Source of the DNA: a virus
Length of the DNA: 48,773 nt
IMG/VR virus record: IMGVR_UViG_3300026319_000008
Span: 1-48,773 of that record
Reading direction: 5' to 3' (one strand)
Below the pieces are notes generated by a model that saw only the letters and a program-made list of their open reading frames with translations, ran no database searches and was not told the DNA's origin. Shown here in pieces: positions 1 through 6,581 of the stretch. The translations under genes and the position numbers were made by a program. Within the stretch, counting starts at the first letter, position 1, and every line of letters begins with the position of its first letter.

Positions 1-952
1 GTTGGACTTGCTTCTGGTCGGGTAGGGCATCCATGCCCGGCGATCGGCCGTAAGGGTCGTTGGAGACTATGTCCCATCGACAGGTGATGTTGGGCATGTC
101 GAAGTAGCCACGGCGTCGGAGGAAGCCTTGAGGTTGATAGTTTGAGCCCTGCGGCGACGCCGATCCACCCCACTCCCAATACAGTTCCCTGAAAGCGAAG
201 CGATCTGCGAAACCAAATTCACCAGCGCGGCCATCATCATTGGGCTCGAGAGAATGCGCAACGATAAGCTCGCGCGTGAGATTCGCGCCGCCCGGGTCGT
301 CGTAGAGGGAGCGAATTGAGATGCTGCAATGGTCATAGCCGAACTCGTTGACGACGGCACTGACCGTCATGGTGAATTCACGGTAGAAGATCGTGGGGCG
401 GTACTTGCCGTCAATGTCGATGTAGTACTCGCCCGCGCAGGGGTTGATGCAGTTGATGACGTTCTCGTAGTCCTCGTAGATCAGCATCGAGGCGGTGCCG
501 AAGATTACGAGGTCGAAGTAGAATTGAGCGATGGAGTTATAGAAGTTGGACTCGGCGAAGATCAGATACAATATACGCTCGCATTCCCCCAGCCAAAGTG
601 ACACGGGTGAAGTCGTTGTGGAATCCACAGTTCCCACACGTAGCTTGAACCACGGTCTTGTCGGTGAACTCTTTCCGCTGACGAGTCCTGAGGCGAGGTT
701 GCGAGCACATATAACACCAGTGGAGTCCAATATGTGCTGGTTGATCGGGCTGCCGCGAGCCATCTGGTTGGGGGTTACGATCCATTTGTATCTCCGTGGG
801 AGGAAGTAGTCGGCGAGTTCACGCCAGTGGGTCCACCATGAGTAGCGATTGACACGGAGGCCAATGAGGCGACCTTCGCTGTAGCGAAGCGCCTTTTGAT
901 CCGCGGTACCGACTGCGTCAGTCGTTGCTGGTAGCGAGACGCGTGCGTTCAT
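1..952 (-). CDS. Portal (head-tail connector) protein, partial: C-terminus lost at the window edge
   Basis: Forms the dodecameric DNA gate at the capsid vertex; TerL docks on it and the tail attaches to it. The 317 visible residues carry hallmarks of the T7-like head-to-tail connector family (Pfam Head-tail_con): WTHWRELADYFLPRR near residue 41, ILDSTG and ARNLASGLVSGKSSP near residues 75-97, RPWFKL, and GRSPGMDALPDQKQ at the break. The start ATG lies 34 nt inside the preceding small gene, and its ribosome site is weak. It is the last gene of the leftward packaging operon. Family members are usually 500-700 residues, so a third to a half of the gene is missing. Identification is firm; the exact start is less so. 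Confidence 0.93.
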   Translation of the reverse strand, partial: MNARVSLPATTDAVGTADQKALRYSEGRLIGLRVNRYSWWTHWRELADYFLPRRYKWIVTPNQMARGSPINQHILDSTGVICARNLASGLVSGKSSPTRPWFKLRVGTVDSTTTSPVSLWLGECERILYLIFAESNFYNSIAQFYFDLVIFGTASMLIYEDYENVINCINPCAGEYYIDIDGKYRPTIFYREFTMTVSAVVNEFGYDHCSISIRSLYDDPGGANLTRELIVAHSLEPNDDGRAGEFGFADRFAFRELYWEWGGSASPQGSNYQPQGFLRRRGYFDMPNITCRWDIVSNDPYGRSPGMDALPDQKQVQ

Positions 953-1091
953 CTGGGGCTTTCGTTTCGGGCTCAAGCAGGCGGCCTTCGCTGTGCATCT
1001 GCGCAGCAGCCATCAGCGCCCACGGCTCATCGGGCATCTGCGGGCGCTGCGGTTCGAAGGGTTGGACGTTGTTGAAGGGGACTACGAGCAT
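918..1091 (-). CDS. Small conserved-position phage protein (57 aa) between TerL and portal
   Basis: A 57-residue acidic protein beginning MLVVPFNNVQPFEPQRP and rich in Pro, Met and Glu. I recognise no domain. The ATG follows the TAA of the upstream gene by 33 nt. That gap holds one copy of the phage repeat family (1097-1123), which includes AGGTAGGAAAC and may serve as its ribosome site. The 3' end overlaps the portal start by 35 nt. Its place in the packaging operon argues that it is a real gene. Function unknown; a portal or packaging accessory is a guess from position only. Confidence 0.6.
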   Translation of the reverse strand: MLVVPFNNVQPFEPQRPQMPDEPWALMAAAQMHSEGRLLEPETKAPDERTRLATSND

Positions 1092-1096
1092 AGGGT

Positions 1097-1123
1097 AAGG
1101 TTTCCTACCTCGGTGAGGGTCAA
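1097..1123 (-). repeat. Repeat copy F (long form) between two packaging genes
   Basis: Reads TTGACCCTCACCGAGGTAGG followed by AAACCTT on the minus strand, in the sense of the genes around it. It matches the copy at 6289-6312 (plus strand) almost base for base, including a CGAGGT insert that the short copies at 1391, 3315 and 5947 lack. It fills nearly all of the gap between a TAA and an ATG, so it probably also supplies the ribosome site. Confidence 0.6.
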
Positions 1124-1124
1124 G

Positions 1125-1427
1125 TTATTGTCCGAGCAACGTTTTCTGCCCCGAGCCAGATGGGGCAGGGGTAGCCGCTGCACCAATGAAGGTAGGTTGG
1201 GTGGGCCGCTGCGCTGGCTTCTGCTGTGGCTGTTGCTGTGGTGGAGCCGAAGGCGGCGGAGCTTGCGGGGCAGCGGGTTCGCTGCTACCACCAAATGCGC
1301 CTGCGGCTGCTGCACCACCAAAGGCACCAGCTAGCCCGATCGCTAGGCCAGTGAGTGTGATGGGGTCGACGGAGCAAGTACGGTCGTGGTAATGTTTCCT
1401 GTGATGGTCAAGACGGGAAGTGATCAT
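1125..1427 (-). CDS. Small Ala/Gly/Pro/Gln-rich phage protein (100 aa) downstream of TerL
   Basis: Residues 20-50 form a hydrophobic Gly/Ala stretch beginning DPITLTGLAIGLAGAFGG. A Pro/Gln-rich disordered linker follows, and the C-terminus ends GQKTLLGQ. As far as I recall, small proteins of this build often lie between TerL and portal in T7/BPP-1-like phages, usually starting near the DPITL point; their function is unknown. The chosen ATG makes a 4-bp ATGA overlap with the TerL stop. This adds about 19 residues, encoded largely by repeat copy A, which reads LDHHRKH in this frame. No start codon is present at the expected DPITL position, where the codon before Asp is GTC. Confidence 0.7.
   Translation of the reverse strand: MITSRLDHHRKHYHDRTCSVDPITLTGLAIGLAGAFGGAAAAGAFGGSSEPAAPQAPPPSAPPQQQPQQKPAQRPTQPTFIGAAATPAPSGSGQKTLLGQ
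1391..1411 (-). repeat. Repeat copy A (short form) near the start of the 100-aa gene
   Basis: Minus strand reads TTGACCATCACAGGAAACAT plus T. It is identical over 20 bases to copy B (3315-3335) although the flanks differ, and it is oriented with transcription. It contains AGGA, but no usable start codon follows at normal spacing. Confidence 0.75.
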
Positions 1428-3007
1428 GCCAGCATCCTCTTCTCTTCGTATGGATCGTATTCGAATTCGACTAGTGGTTTCTGTGGATGGTCGCCACCGG
1501 CGTAGGCGTTGCGGTTGAGGGGTCCACCGAAGGTAAGGCAAAGGGCATCGAGGGTGTCGAGGTCGAGGTCGGGGTTCTCGTCGAGGAGGTCCTCTTTGGC
1601 AGTGAGGACGATCTCATCACGGACGTTGAAGGAGTATTTGATGGAAAGCATGGCGGTGCGGAGTTCGGGCATGGTGGGGAGCATACCGCCCTTGAGCCAT
1701 GCGCGCAGGGCACCATACATCGCGGCGCGCATATTGGCGTAGCGCTCGCCTGCGGTATCGGTGTTGGTGCCGGAGATTGAGTCCTTGGCACCGAATTGGA
1801 TTTCCCACACGAACAGGCGCTGGTTACGGCATTGATCTACGACGCCGCCACCGACACCGCCACCGTCGATGAAGATGCCATCGGGGTGCCAAAGGGTGAA
1901 GCAGTCGTGGATGCGTTGGGCTACCTCGACGGTGTTGAGGCCGGAGTAGAGGCGACGTTCTATGGTGCGGGCGTCACGACCCTTGCGCGGGAAGATGACT
2001 GAATTGTTTCGCCCAAAACGAGCGACATCGACACCAATGGCCAACGGGGTGAATGCATCAACAAAGACCTCACGATCAGCCGACATTGCAGCATCAATAT
2101 CCGATGCTGAGAAGAACTCCATCTCGCCTCGTCGGGGGAATTGCCCAAGTACGCGAACTCTGAACCAGTCACTATCGATTCCATAGATAGTCTCCCAGCG
2201 TTTGATGCGGGTCTTGTTGGTGATGGCAACCGTTCGGCTATCTAGCTGCCGCGACTTCCACATCGACGCGTGCTTACCCTCGCCGAAGCATTCACGAAAC
2301 CGACCGGAGTTGCGAGTCGGGTTGCCAAAGGCCAACCAGATGATTTGGGTATCGGAGTCGGTGGTGGCACCTTCGATAGTTTCCCAAATGATGTCAGCGA
2401 TCGCGGAGGCTTCGTCGAAGATTATGAGAAGGCGCTTGCCTTTGTTGTGCATACCCGCGAATGCTTCGGGGTTGGTTTCGGACCAAGCGATCATATCGAT
2501 GCGCCACGTGCGCTCGCGGGAGGGGTCCTTGGAGACAAGGCTGGTGGCGTTGAGGATGAAATGGTCACGAGTGAAGAAGCAGAGGTTGAACCAACGGCCG
2601 AGTTCAGCCCATGTCTTTGTTTTCAGTTGGGTTTCGGTATTAGCTGTAACAACTCCTCGACAGTCAGGGAACGTGGTGAACCCCCATATAATGAGCATGG
2701 AGACAAGAGCACTCTTCCCGACGCCGTGACCGGATGCAGTAGCAAGCTGAATTGGCTCTCCCTGATCTCCATCAGGGTGCTCTTCGATTCGCTGCATTGC
2801 TTCTTCGAGACTGATGATGCCAAGACGAATCTCCTCCATGATCGTGCATTGCCAATCGAGTGGTCCGTTGTACTTCTCAAGCACGGTTCCCTTATGGCCC
2901 CATGGGAACGCACCGAGGGCAAACGCGAGGGGGTCGTCGGCTACGCTCGCCAGCCACTCGAGTAGCTCAACGCTCATGCCCTCGTTGGTGACGGCAGTGT
3001 CACTCAT
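1424..3007 (-). CDS. terL: Terminase large subunit (ATPase-nuclease)
   Basis: Motor and nuclease that cuts concatemeric DNA and pumps it through the portal. The 527 residues show Walker A ASGHGVGKS at about 91-99, Walker B LLIIFDEA at about 193-200, a FGNPTRNSG segment near 228-236, and an RNase H-like nuclease half with acidic residues in GVDVARFG (D327), IFIDGGG (D380) and the C-terminal LDTLDALCLTF. Length is normal. The ATG overlaps the upstream 78-aa gene by 8 bp, and its TGA overlaps the next gene as ATGA, so the genes are translationally coupled. The preceding genes lead back to TerS, as expected for a packaging operon. Confidence 0.95.
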   Translation of the reverse strand: MSDTAVTNEGMSVELLEWLASVADDPLAFALGAFPWGHKGTVLEKYNGPLDWQCTIMEEIRLGIISLEEAMQRIEEHPDGDQGEPIQLATASGHGVGKSALVSMLIIWGFTTFPDCRGVVTANTETQLKTKTWAELGRWFNLCFFTRDHFILNATSLVSKDPSRERTWRIDMIAWSETNPEAFAGMHNKGKRLLIIFDEASAIADIIWETIEGATTDSDTQIIWLAFGNPTRNSGRFRECFGEGKHASMWKSRQLDSRTVAITNKTRIKRWETIYGIDSDWFRVRVLGQFPRRGEMEFFSASDIDAAMSADREVFVDAFTPLAIGVDVARFGRNNSVIFPRKGRDARTIERRLYSGLNTVEVAQRIHDCFTLWHPDGIFIDGGGVGGGVVDQCRNQRLFVWEIQFGAKDSISGTNTDTAGERYANMRAAMYGALRAWLKGGMLPTMPELRTAMLSIKYSFNVRDEIVLTAKEDLLDENPDLDLDTLDALCLTFGGPLNRNAYAGGDHPQKPLVEFEYDPYEEKRMLA

Positions 3008-3236
3008 CGCGACATACTCTATATTGAAGCAACGCCACTGCGCCCATCAATGCCCCACCACTCTCACAACGAGAGAACCCTGTACCGACAGCACCATCAT
3101 TGGATACATATGCTACTGCTACACCAATGATATGGCCATCACGTGCCATTCTTAATGCATGCTCCAGCTTATCTATTACATCATCATGAACAAGTGCAGG
3201 GCGAGTGACCAGTTTGACGAATGGGGTATCACTCAT
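3000..3236 (-). CDS. Hypothetical packaging-operon protein (78 aa)
   Basis: Begins MSDTPFVKLVTRPALVHDDV. A short helical region is followed by a small-residue-rich part containing GHIIGVAVAYVSNDGAVGTG, and the protein ends with LLQYRVCRDE. I recognise no family. The start chosen has an AAGG-type ribosome site and an 8-bp overlap with the upstream gene; the stop overlaps the TerL start by 8 bp. Matching 8-bp overlaps at both ends support a real, co-translated gene. Function unknown. Confidence 0.75.
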   Translation of the reverse strand: MSDTPFVKLVTRPALVHDDVIDKLEHALRMARDGHIIGVAVAYVSNDGAVGTGFSRCESGGALMGAVALLQYRVCRDE

Positions 3237-3432
3237 GCCCTTGCTTCCACGACTGCTTCGGCTGCTTCGGGTTGGAACTGTCGCGGGGCGACATAGCAAG
3301 CGAAGGTTCTGCTAGATGTTTCCTGTGATGGTCAAGAATGGGGCGGGGAGCCACAGCAACGAGCGACGACGAACCTAGTGCCCGACAAACACTGACTCGG
3401 CGCTCAGTCATCTGTGGCTCCCCTTTCGTCAT
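3229..3432 (-). CDS. Hypothetical packaging-operon protein (67 aa), carries repeat copy B
   Basis: Starts MTKGEPQMTERRVSV; its ATG forms an ATGA overlap with the stop of the 42-aa gene and its stop overlaps the next gene by 8 bp. The centre reads LDHHRKH, which is repeat copy B translated, in the same frame as copy A in the gene at 1125. The C-terminus is polar and basic. Coupling at both ends is good evidence for translation, but the protein may be little more than a coding spacer for the repeat. No family recognised. Confidence 0.5.
   Translation of the reverse strand: MTKGEPQMTERRVSVCRALGSSSLVAVAPRPILDHHRKHLAEPSLAMSPRDSSNPKQPKQSWKQGHE
3315..3335 (-). repeat. Repeat copy B (short form)
   Basis: Minus strand reads TTGACCATCACAGGAAACAT plus C, identical over 20 bases to copy A nearly 2 kb away and oriented with the packaging operon. 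The nearest in-register ATG is about 20 nt downstream and would open a 21-codon reading frame ending at 3229. Confidence 0.75.
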
Positions 3433-3557
3433 AGACGGAAATCAAATACAGGATTGTAGTTACGCCATAGTGCGAACTGATGCCGACCAATTCGTAGATT
3501 CCATACTTGACCAATAAGGTTCAGTTCAAAGGATTTATAGAAGATTCTGATTTGCAT
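3429..3557 (-). CDS. Microprotein (42 aa) following TerS
   Basis: Reads MQIRIFYKSFELNLIGQVWN at the N-terminus and ends VFDFRL. It has a clear ribosome site, TAGGAG, seven bases before the ATG; the TAG is the TerS stop. Its own TGA overlaps the next ATG as ATGA. Aromatic and basic residues alternate; there is no membrane segment and no recognisable domain. Tight packing between TerS and the next gene plus the strong ribosome site make it a convincing small gene. Function unknown. Confidence 0.7.
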   Translation of the reverse strand: MQIRIFYKSFELNLIGQVWNLRIGRHQFALWRNYNPVFDFRL

Positions 3558-3566
3558 AGCAATCTC

Positions 3567-4226
3567 CTATAGGCGACGGAATGATGCCGCAAGAGTGGAC
3601 GGTACCGGACTCCGGGATAGCGTGGGGCTGCGAGGGCCCGGTACCGATTGAGGCCGCGTGGATGGGGCCTCAATTACGCGAGCTTCGCGTGCAGTGGTGC
3701 TGCGCTTACGGGCCTCTTCGAGCTTGGCCGCGAAGTCTACGTTGATGTTGACGTTCTTATTGACCTTGCCGTAGCCGGTGCGATCGAGGCCGAGTTCGGC
3801 GATGCCGAGGAGATCACGGGTTGGAAGGAACTCCTCGTTCGCAGATGCAGCATCGAGCTTGTCGCTGAGCATGGCCTGCGCCTTGAGCGCGTTATTGCGC
3901 AGGTAATCGGTGACTGGGTCGGCCTCAGCGGCCCACTCAGCCGTGATGATCGCACGGTAGTGTGCAGTGAGTTCCTTGAACGACGGGTCTTGGTTGAGTG
4001 TGCTCACGCGGTTGACGCTGACGCCACAGAGTGCAGCGACCTCGCCGTTACTGATGCCACTGGCAACGGCGCGAGCCATACGGTGATGGGTGTCGCGGAT
4101 GTTCTGTAGCTGCGGACCCGGGCGCGGCTCTTGAAGCACGACGAGGTCGGCGCGCGAGAGGACACGGATGCCTGACACCTCGATCGGGGCGGCTATTGCT
4201 TTGGGTCCTGCTTGCAGTCGGGCCAC
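3567..4226 (-). CDS. terS: Terminase small subunit (DNA-recognition)
   Basis: Binds the packaging site and recruits TerL. In the 219 residues, a helix-turn-helix lies at about 57-80 (GISNGEVAALCGVSVNRVST), followed by a helical oligomerisation region up to about 165 with PTRDLLGIAELGLDRTGYGK, and a basic Pro/Ser-rich disordered tail ending SFRRL. The layout (HTH, helical core, flexible tail) and its position a few small genes upstream of TerL fit TerS. The Arg-Arg-Leu C-terminus is shared with several unrelated genes of this phage. Confidence 0.85.
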   Translation of the reverse strand: MARLQAGPKAIAAPIEVSGIRVLSRADLVVLQEPRPGPQLQNIRDTHHRMARAVASGISNGEVAALCGVSVNRVSTLNQDPSFKELTAHYRAIITAEWAAEADPVTDYLRNNALKAQAMLSDKLDAASANEEFLPTRDLLGIAELGLDRTGYGKVNKNVNINVDFAAKLEEARKRSTTAREARVIEAPSTRPQSVPGPRSPTLSRSPVPSTLAASFRRL

Positions 4227-4230
4227 GGGA

Positions 4231-4632
4231 TTAGAACCTTCGTAGGATGGTCACCCCTCCGGGTGCACGGTTGATCTGATTGAATGGAACAGTGAAGCCG
4301 TCGATGGTGATGTTGAACTCGGTCGAGACTGGATGCGGTGTCTTGAGCTTCATGTTATACTTCGGCTTGTAGAGGTCAATCATTGCGCGCTCAACGATGT
4401 CTAGGTCCTCAACGCGGCAGGGGAGCACATGGACTTCATCGAAGAGGATCGCTTTGATCGGTAGCCAGCCGGGTGCAGATGAGCGTTGCTTGCGGCCCCA
4501 CAAGGATCGGTGAGCCTCCACGCGCGAGAGTGGCTTCTTCGATTGACCGATGTACACCACAACGCCCTCACGGAGCAAGGCGTAGATGCCCGGCTTAAGC
4601 ATCGACGTCATATTAATAAAGCCTTCAAGCAT
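4231..4632 (-). CDS. GIY-YIG family nuclease
   Basis: Probable DNA endonuclease. The 133 residues show GIY at 15-17, YIG at 27-29, the conserved Arg at 37 and the catalytic Glu at 81 in DIVERAMIDLYKPKYN, the usual order for the family. There is no added DNA-binding domain beyond a short C-terminal part, so it resembles stand-alone phage GIY-YIG proteins rather than a full homing endonuclease. It lies 4 nt upstream of TerS and 8 nt after the collagen-like gene, in the same direction. An alternative ATG at residue 8 is possible. It ends ILRRF, another Arg-Arg-hydrophobic tail. Confidence 0.85.
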   Translation of the reverse strand: MLEGFINMTSMLKPGIYALLREGVVVYIGQSKKPLSRVEAHRSLWGRKQRSSAPGWLPIKAILFDEVHVLPCRVEDLDIVERAMIDLYKPKYNMKLKTPHPVSTEFNITIDGFTVPFNQINRAPGGVTILRRF

Positions 4633-4640
4633 AACCGATC

Positions 4641-4955
4641 CTAGTTAGCAGTGAGAAAATTCGTTGCAGTGCATATCCACGCGCTACCGCTCCAACGCTC
4701 TGTGAATCCACTGACGGCACAGGTGGAAGCGGGTAGCGTACCCGTAGGACCAATAGGACCAGCTGGTCCTGATGCACCAACGGGACCGACAGGACCTGCG
4801 GGACCGACAATGCCTGTGATCGTGGCACAGATGCAAGCGGTCGTTGTGAGTTGCAACGCCACGTTCGGTCCCACGCAGATTGGACACTTCATGTTCTGTG
4901 CGACTGCGCCCGATACGAACATCAAGCTCCACAGGATGATCCACAGCGTGCGCAT
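4641..4955 (-). CDS. Secreted collagen-like protein with signal peptide
   Basis: A 104-residue protein. Residues 1-19 form a Sec signal peptide (MRTLWIILWSLMFVSGAVA) with an AVA|Q cleavage site. The mature part has two CxxC/CxC pairs, then nine Gly-X-Y triplets at about 48-74 (GPAGPVGPVGASGPAGPIG), and two more Cys near the C-terminus, six in all. Collagen-like triplets trimerise phage fibre stalks. The start at 4955 is preferred over an ATG at 4982: it has AGGA upstream, and the 4982 ATG lies inside the -10 box of the gene's own promoter. With a promoter upstream it looks like a moron-type cargo gene. Export of a collagen-like phage protein is unusual. Confidence 0.8.
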   Translation of the reverse strand: MRTLWIILWSLMFVSGAVAQNMKCPICVGPNVALQLTTTACICATITGIVGPAGPVGPVGASGPAGPIGPTGTLPASTCAVSGFTERWSGSAWICTATNFLTAN

Positions 4956-4977
4956 GATTTTCCTATCCTCATATATC

Positions 4978-5005
4978 ACCATAGCACATCCGCCGCGCTT
5001 GTCAA
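4978..5005 (-). promoter_or_regulatory. sigma70-type promoter for the collagen-like gene and packaging operon
   Basis: On the minus strand: -35 TTGACA (5005-5000), 16-bp spacer, -10 TATGGT (4983-4978). The spacer end, GCGGATGTG, matches the promoter at 5913-5941 (GCGGATGTG before TATGCT), so the two share an extended element. Predicted transcription start is near 4971, about 16 nt before the ATG. Confidence 0.7.
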
Positions 5006-5096
5006 GTCCGCATTATACGTACCTTTCATACGCTCATTTCAATTTTTGCACAGTCAGCGCCAAAGCACTCTGGGCCACGCGCGAGGACAAAATTTT

Positions 5097-5121
5097 GGCC
5101 CACCCCCGGTCGGGATGGGCC
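5097..5121 (-). terminator. Possible terminator after the 83-aa gene
   Basis: On the minus strand GGCCCATCCC and GGGGGTGGGCC form a GC-rich stem around a short loop, followed by AAAATTTTG. The T-run is short and preceded by A residues, so termination strength is uncertain. It sits between the 83-aa gene and the next promoter, where a terminator would be expected. Confidence 0.5.
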
Positions 5122-5165
5122 TGAGTATTAAAGCGTGGCATGTGGCATGTGGTATGCCAGTCGGG

Positions 5166-5417
5166 TCACTTGCGGGTGAGCAATGCCTCATTCGCGACCA
5201 TGAAGGCTTTGAGGTTGTCAACGTCTGCGATGATCCGCTCCCACTGCGAAGCGTAAGCCGTGACCGGGAAGCGGCCGAGGCCGTAGATCGAGATGCCGCC
5301 CTTCTCACCGACCTTGTAGCTGAGACGCTTGGCAGGCTGTGCAGCCATCGTGGTGATGAGGGTGATGAGTTGCTCAGAAGTCATGGCAGAGAGTGCTGCC
5401 TGATTGAGTGCGGTCAT
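5166..5417 (-). CDS. Small conserved phage protein with a GLGRFPVT motif (83 aa)
   Basis: The N-terminal half is helical (MTALNQAALSAMTSEQLITL); the C-terminal half contains KGGISIYGLGRFPVTAYASQ followed by a helix ending ANEALLTRK. The YGLGRFPVT-x(4-5)-QWE pattern is one I recall from many small phage proteins, including cyanophage ones, all of unknown function. AAGGAT lies 10 nt before the ATG. This is the first leftward gene next to the divergent control region and appears to end at its own terminator-like hairpin, so it may be expressed early and alone. Confidence 0.75.
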   Translation of the reverse strand: MTALNQAALSAMTSEQLITLITTMAAQPAKRLSYKVGEKGGISIYGLGRFPVTAYASQWERIIADVDNLKAFMVANEALLTRK

Positions 5418-5475
5418 TGTCGAATATCCTTAGCGTCGCCGCTGGTTCCATCCCCATCGTCAGTGCAGGGGTAGT

Positions 5476-5492
5476 ACGGGCCGCAAGCCCGT
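5476..5492. repeat. Short perfect hairpin
   Basis: ACGGGC / GCCCGT around a CGCAA loop. No T-run follows on either strand, so it is not an obvious terminator; it may be part of an origin or leader structure. Confidence 0.45.
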
Positions 5493-5546
5493 CTCGGCGA
5501 CCATGCAACGATGCGCCCATTGCGGCGAGAATGCAAGCGCCGCGTT

Positions 5547-5562
5547 ATCACGCTTTCGTGAT
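5547..5562. repeat. Short perfect hairpin ATCACG-CTTT-CGTGAT
   Basis: A six-base perfect inverted repeat. A related ATCAC-GAAAAA-GTGAT arrangement precedes the promoter at 6377, so these could be operator sites for one regulator. Operator function is inference. Confidence 0.4.
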
Positions 5563-5666
5563 GCCGCATCGCAACAGCAAGCTTCGCATATGCAGCGACC
5601 GCAGTGCATCAATGCCCATCACAGCACAGCACTGGCGTAAGCCTAGCCCAATTGGCTCTCTGATTG

Positions 5667-5869
5667 GTCTCGTGGCACTCTCATAGTGCTCTAGCTGGTC
5701 TCCCTGAATATGGGTACTCTGTGTATGCCTCCCTCCCCCACGGACACGTGTTCTGGCCTGTCTTCTATAAAAAAATAGCTTGAAGAGACCACTCCACCCC
5801 TACCTATGCATACACAGGGTGCCTATATTCAGGGAGGTGAATTAGAGTGCCATGAGAGTGCCACGAGAC
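5667..5869 (+). repeat. 62-bp imperfect inverted repeat with 79-nt loop
   Basis: Arms 5667-5728 and 5808-5869 match at 51 of 62 positions when one is reverse-complemented. Eight of the eleven differences become G-U wobble pairs if the plus strand is transcribed, leaving only three unpaired positions (two A/C and one G/G). The outermost 18 bp, GTCTCGTGGCACTCTCAT, are perfect. The loop contains a smaller hairpin around CTATAAAAAAATAG. No target-site duplication is visible at the ends. It is either a long-stem RNA, an origin structure, or a small inverted-repeat element. Confidence 0.8.
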
Positions 5870-5912
5870 GCACCTGAGTAGCATGCAGTGGTGAAATAGG
5901 CTAAGATTGTTC

Positions 5913-5941
5913 TTGACTATGAGCAGCGGATGTGATATGCT
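5913..5941 (+). promoter_or_regulatory. sigma70-type promoter, first rightward early promoter
   Basis: TTGACT (5913-5918), 17-bp spacer ending GCGGATGTGA, TATGCT (5936-5941). The predicted start near 5948 places repeat copy C at the very 5' end of the message, followed by the ATG at 5972. Confidence 0.75.
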
Positions 5942-5946
5942 TAGAG

Positions 5947-5961
5947 TTGACCATCACAGGA
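5947..5961 (+). repeat. Repeat copy C at the 5' end of the first early message
   Basis: TTGACCATCACAGGA on the plus strand, the first 15 bases of the short consensus. Its AGGA lies 10 nt before the ATG of the gene at 5972 and is probably the ribosome site. Confidence 0.7.
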
Positions 5962-5971
5962 CGCAGCACAC

Positions 5972-6292
5972 ATGCCACGCAAGCCACGGCCACCGCTACC
6001 TAACATACATATTGAGGGATTGAGCAGCGGACAGGTTGTGATCATTGATGACTTCACTGGGCAGCCGATTGATCAGCAAAGGACACAACTTGCGCCACCG
6101 AAATCTAGTGCTGAGTATGTGCGTGAGCGTAAGCAGCGGGAGCTAGCAGCATCGCAGCAGGTGCTTAGGGATGCAGGGATTATTAAGCGTGAGCCTAAAT
6201 TGGTTGAGCTTATCCCTGTAGGCAAAATGAAGATTGGTGAGTTCAATGACATGGCTGTGCTAATGAATAAGCCTAAGTGGCGTAGGGTTTGA
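5972..6292 (+). CDS. Hypothetical early protein (106 aa)
   Basis: Basic, proline-rich N-terminus (MPRKPRPPLPNIHIEGLSSG), a short beta segment QVVIIDDFTG, a charged helix (SAEYVRERKQRELAASQQVL) and the C-terminus NKPKWRRV. No known domain was recognised. It is the first gene of the rightward transcript, directly behind a strong promoter, the position where phages keep host-takeover functions. The stop codon is embedded in repeat copy G. The C-terminal Arg-Arg-Val resembles the RRL/RRF tails of other genes here. Function unknown. Confidence 0.75.
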   Translation: MPRKPRPPLPNIHIEGLSSGQVVIIDDFTGQPIDQQRTQLAPPKSSAEYVRERKQRELAASQQVLRDAGIIKREPKLVELIPVGKMKIGEFNDMAVLMNKPKWRRV

Positions 6293-6312
6293 CCTTCACC
6301 GAGGTAGGACAC
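6289..6312 (+). repeat. Repeat copy G (long form)
   Basis: TTGACCTTCACCGAGGTAGG then ACAC, overlapping the TGA of the preceding gene. It matches copy F at 1097-1123 on the other strand, including the CGAGGT insert. Both point with transcription. Confidence 0.6.
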
Positions 6313-6376
6313 CCTGAGCTTCGTGCTTCGCTTCGTGCTTCGCGGCGCTATAGCGAGCGCATCACGAAAAAGTGAT

Positions 6377-6406
6377 TTGACGGCCGACGGCGCGGCGTGG
6401 TATACT
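6377..6406 (+). promoter_or_regulatory. Strong sigma70-type promoter of the structured leader
   Basis: TTGACG (6377-6382), 18-bp GC-rich spacer ending CGTGG, TATACT (6401-6406). An ATCAC-GAAAAA-GTGAT inverted repeat (6361-6376) abuts the -35 box and could be an operator. It would drive the non-coding stretch and the gene at 6861. Confidence 0.75.
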
Positions 6407-6432
6407 ATGCACCGTGGTCGATATGTTGTCGG

Positions 6433-6446
6433 TCACAGGAAACATC
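6433..6446 (+). repeat. Repeat copy D (partial)
   Basis: TCACAGGAAACATC, the 3' two-thirds of the short consensus, lying about 20 nt downstream of the predicted start of the 6377 promoter. The 5' part (TTGACCA) has diverged to TTGTCGG. A six-codon open frame (6455-6475) follows, but I do not call it a gene. Confidence 0.55.
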
Positions 6447-6581
6447 AAGCACTAATGAGGTGGCCCACCGTATAGGGCGCTGTTTGACAATAGCAAGGCG
6501 GGAGCGCACGGTCAATACGTGACGCAGGGATCGCTGAGCTTACATGCTGTGGAGCGAGGGCGCAGACGCAGCGCACGCTTA

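Larger units (their letters stand above)
5418..5971. other. Divergent control region (no gene)
   Basis: A 554-bp gap between the leftward 83-aa gene and the rightward early genes. It holds two small hairpins (5476-5492 and 5547-5562), a long-stem inverted repeat (5667-5869), a sigma70 promoter facing right (5913-5941) and repeat copy C (5947-5961). I see no convincing reading frame in it. It is a good candidate for the replication origin and/or early control region. Confidence 0.7.

Noticed and set aside
918-1091. Treating the 537-785 minus-strand frame with C-x2-C pairs as a zinc-ribbon gene
   Set aside because: It is an out-of-frame reading of the portal gene, whose own frame is unbroken and clearly homologous.
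5667-5869. Reading the long inverted repeat as an insertion element
   Set aside because: No transposase, no target-site duplication at the ends and no second copy in the window; RNA or origin structure is preferred, though a small inverted-repeat element is not ruled out.
6455-6475. Six-codon frame (MRWPTV) after repeat copy D
   Set aside because: Spacing to AGGA is too long and such short frames are frequent by chance; a leader peptide cannot be supported from sequence alone.
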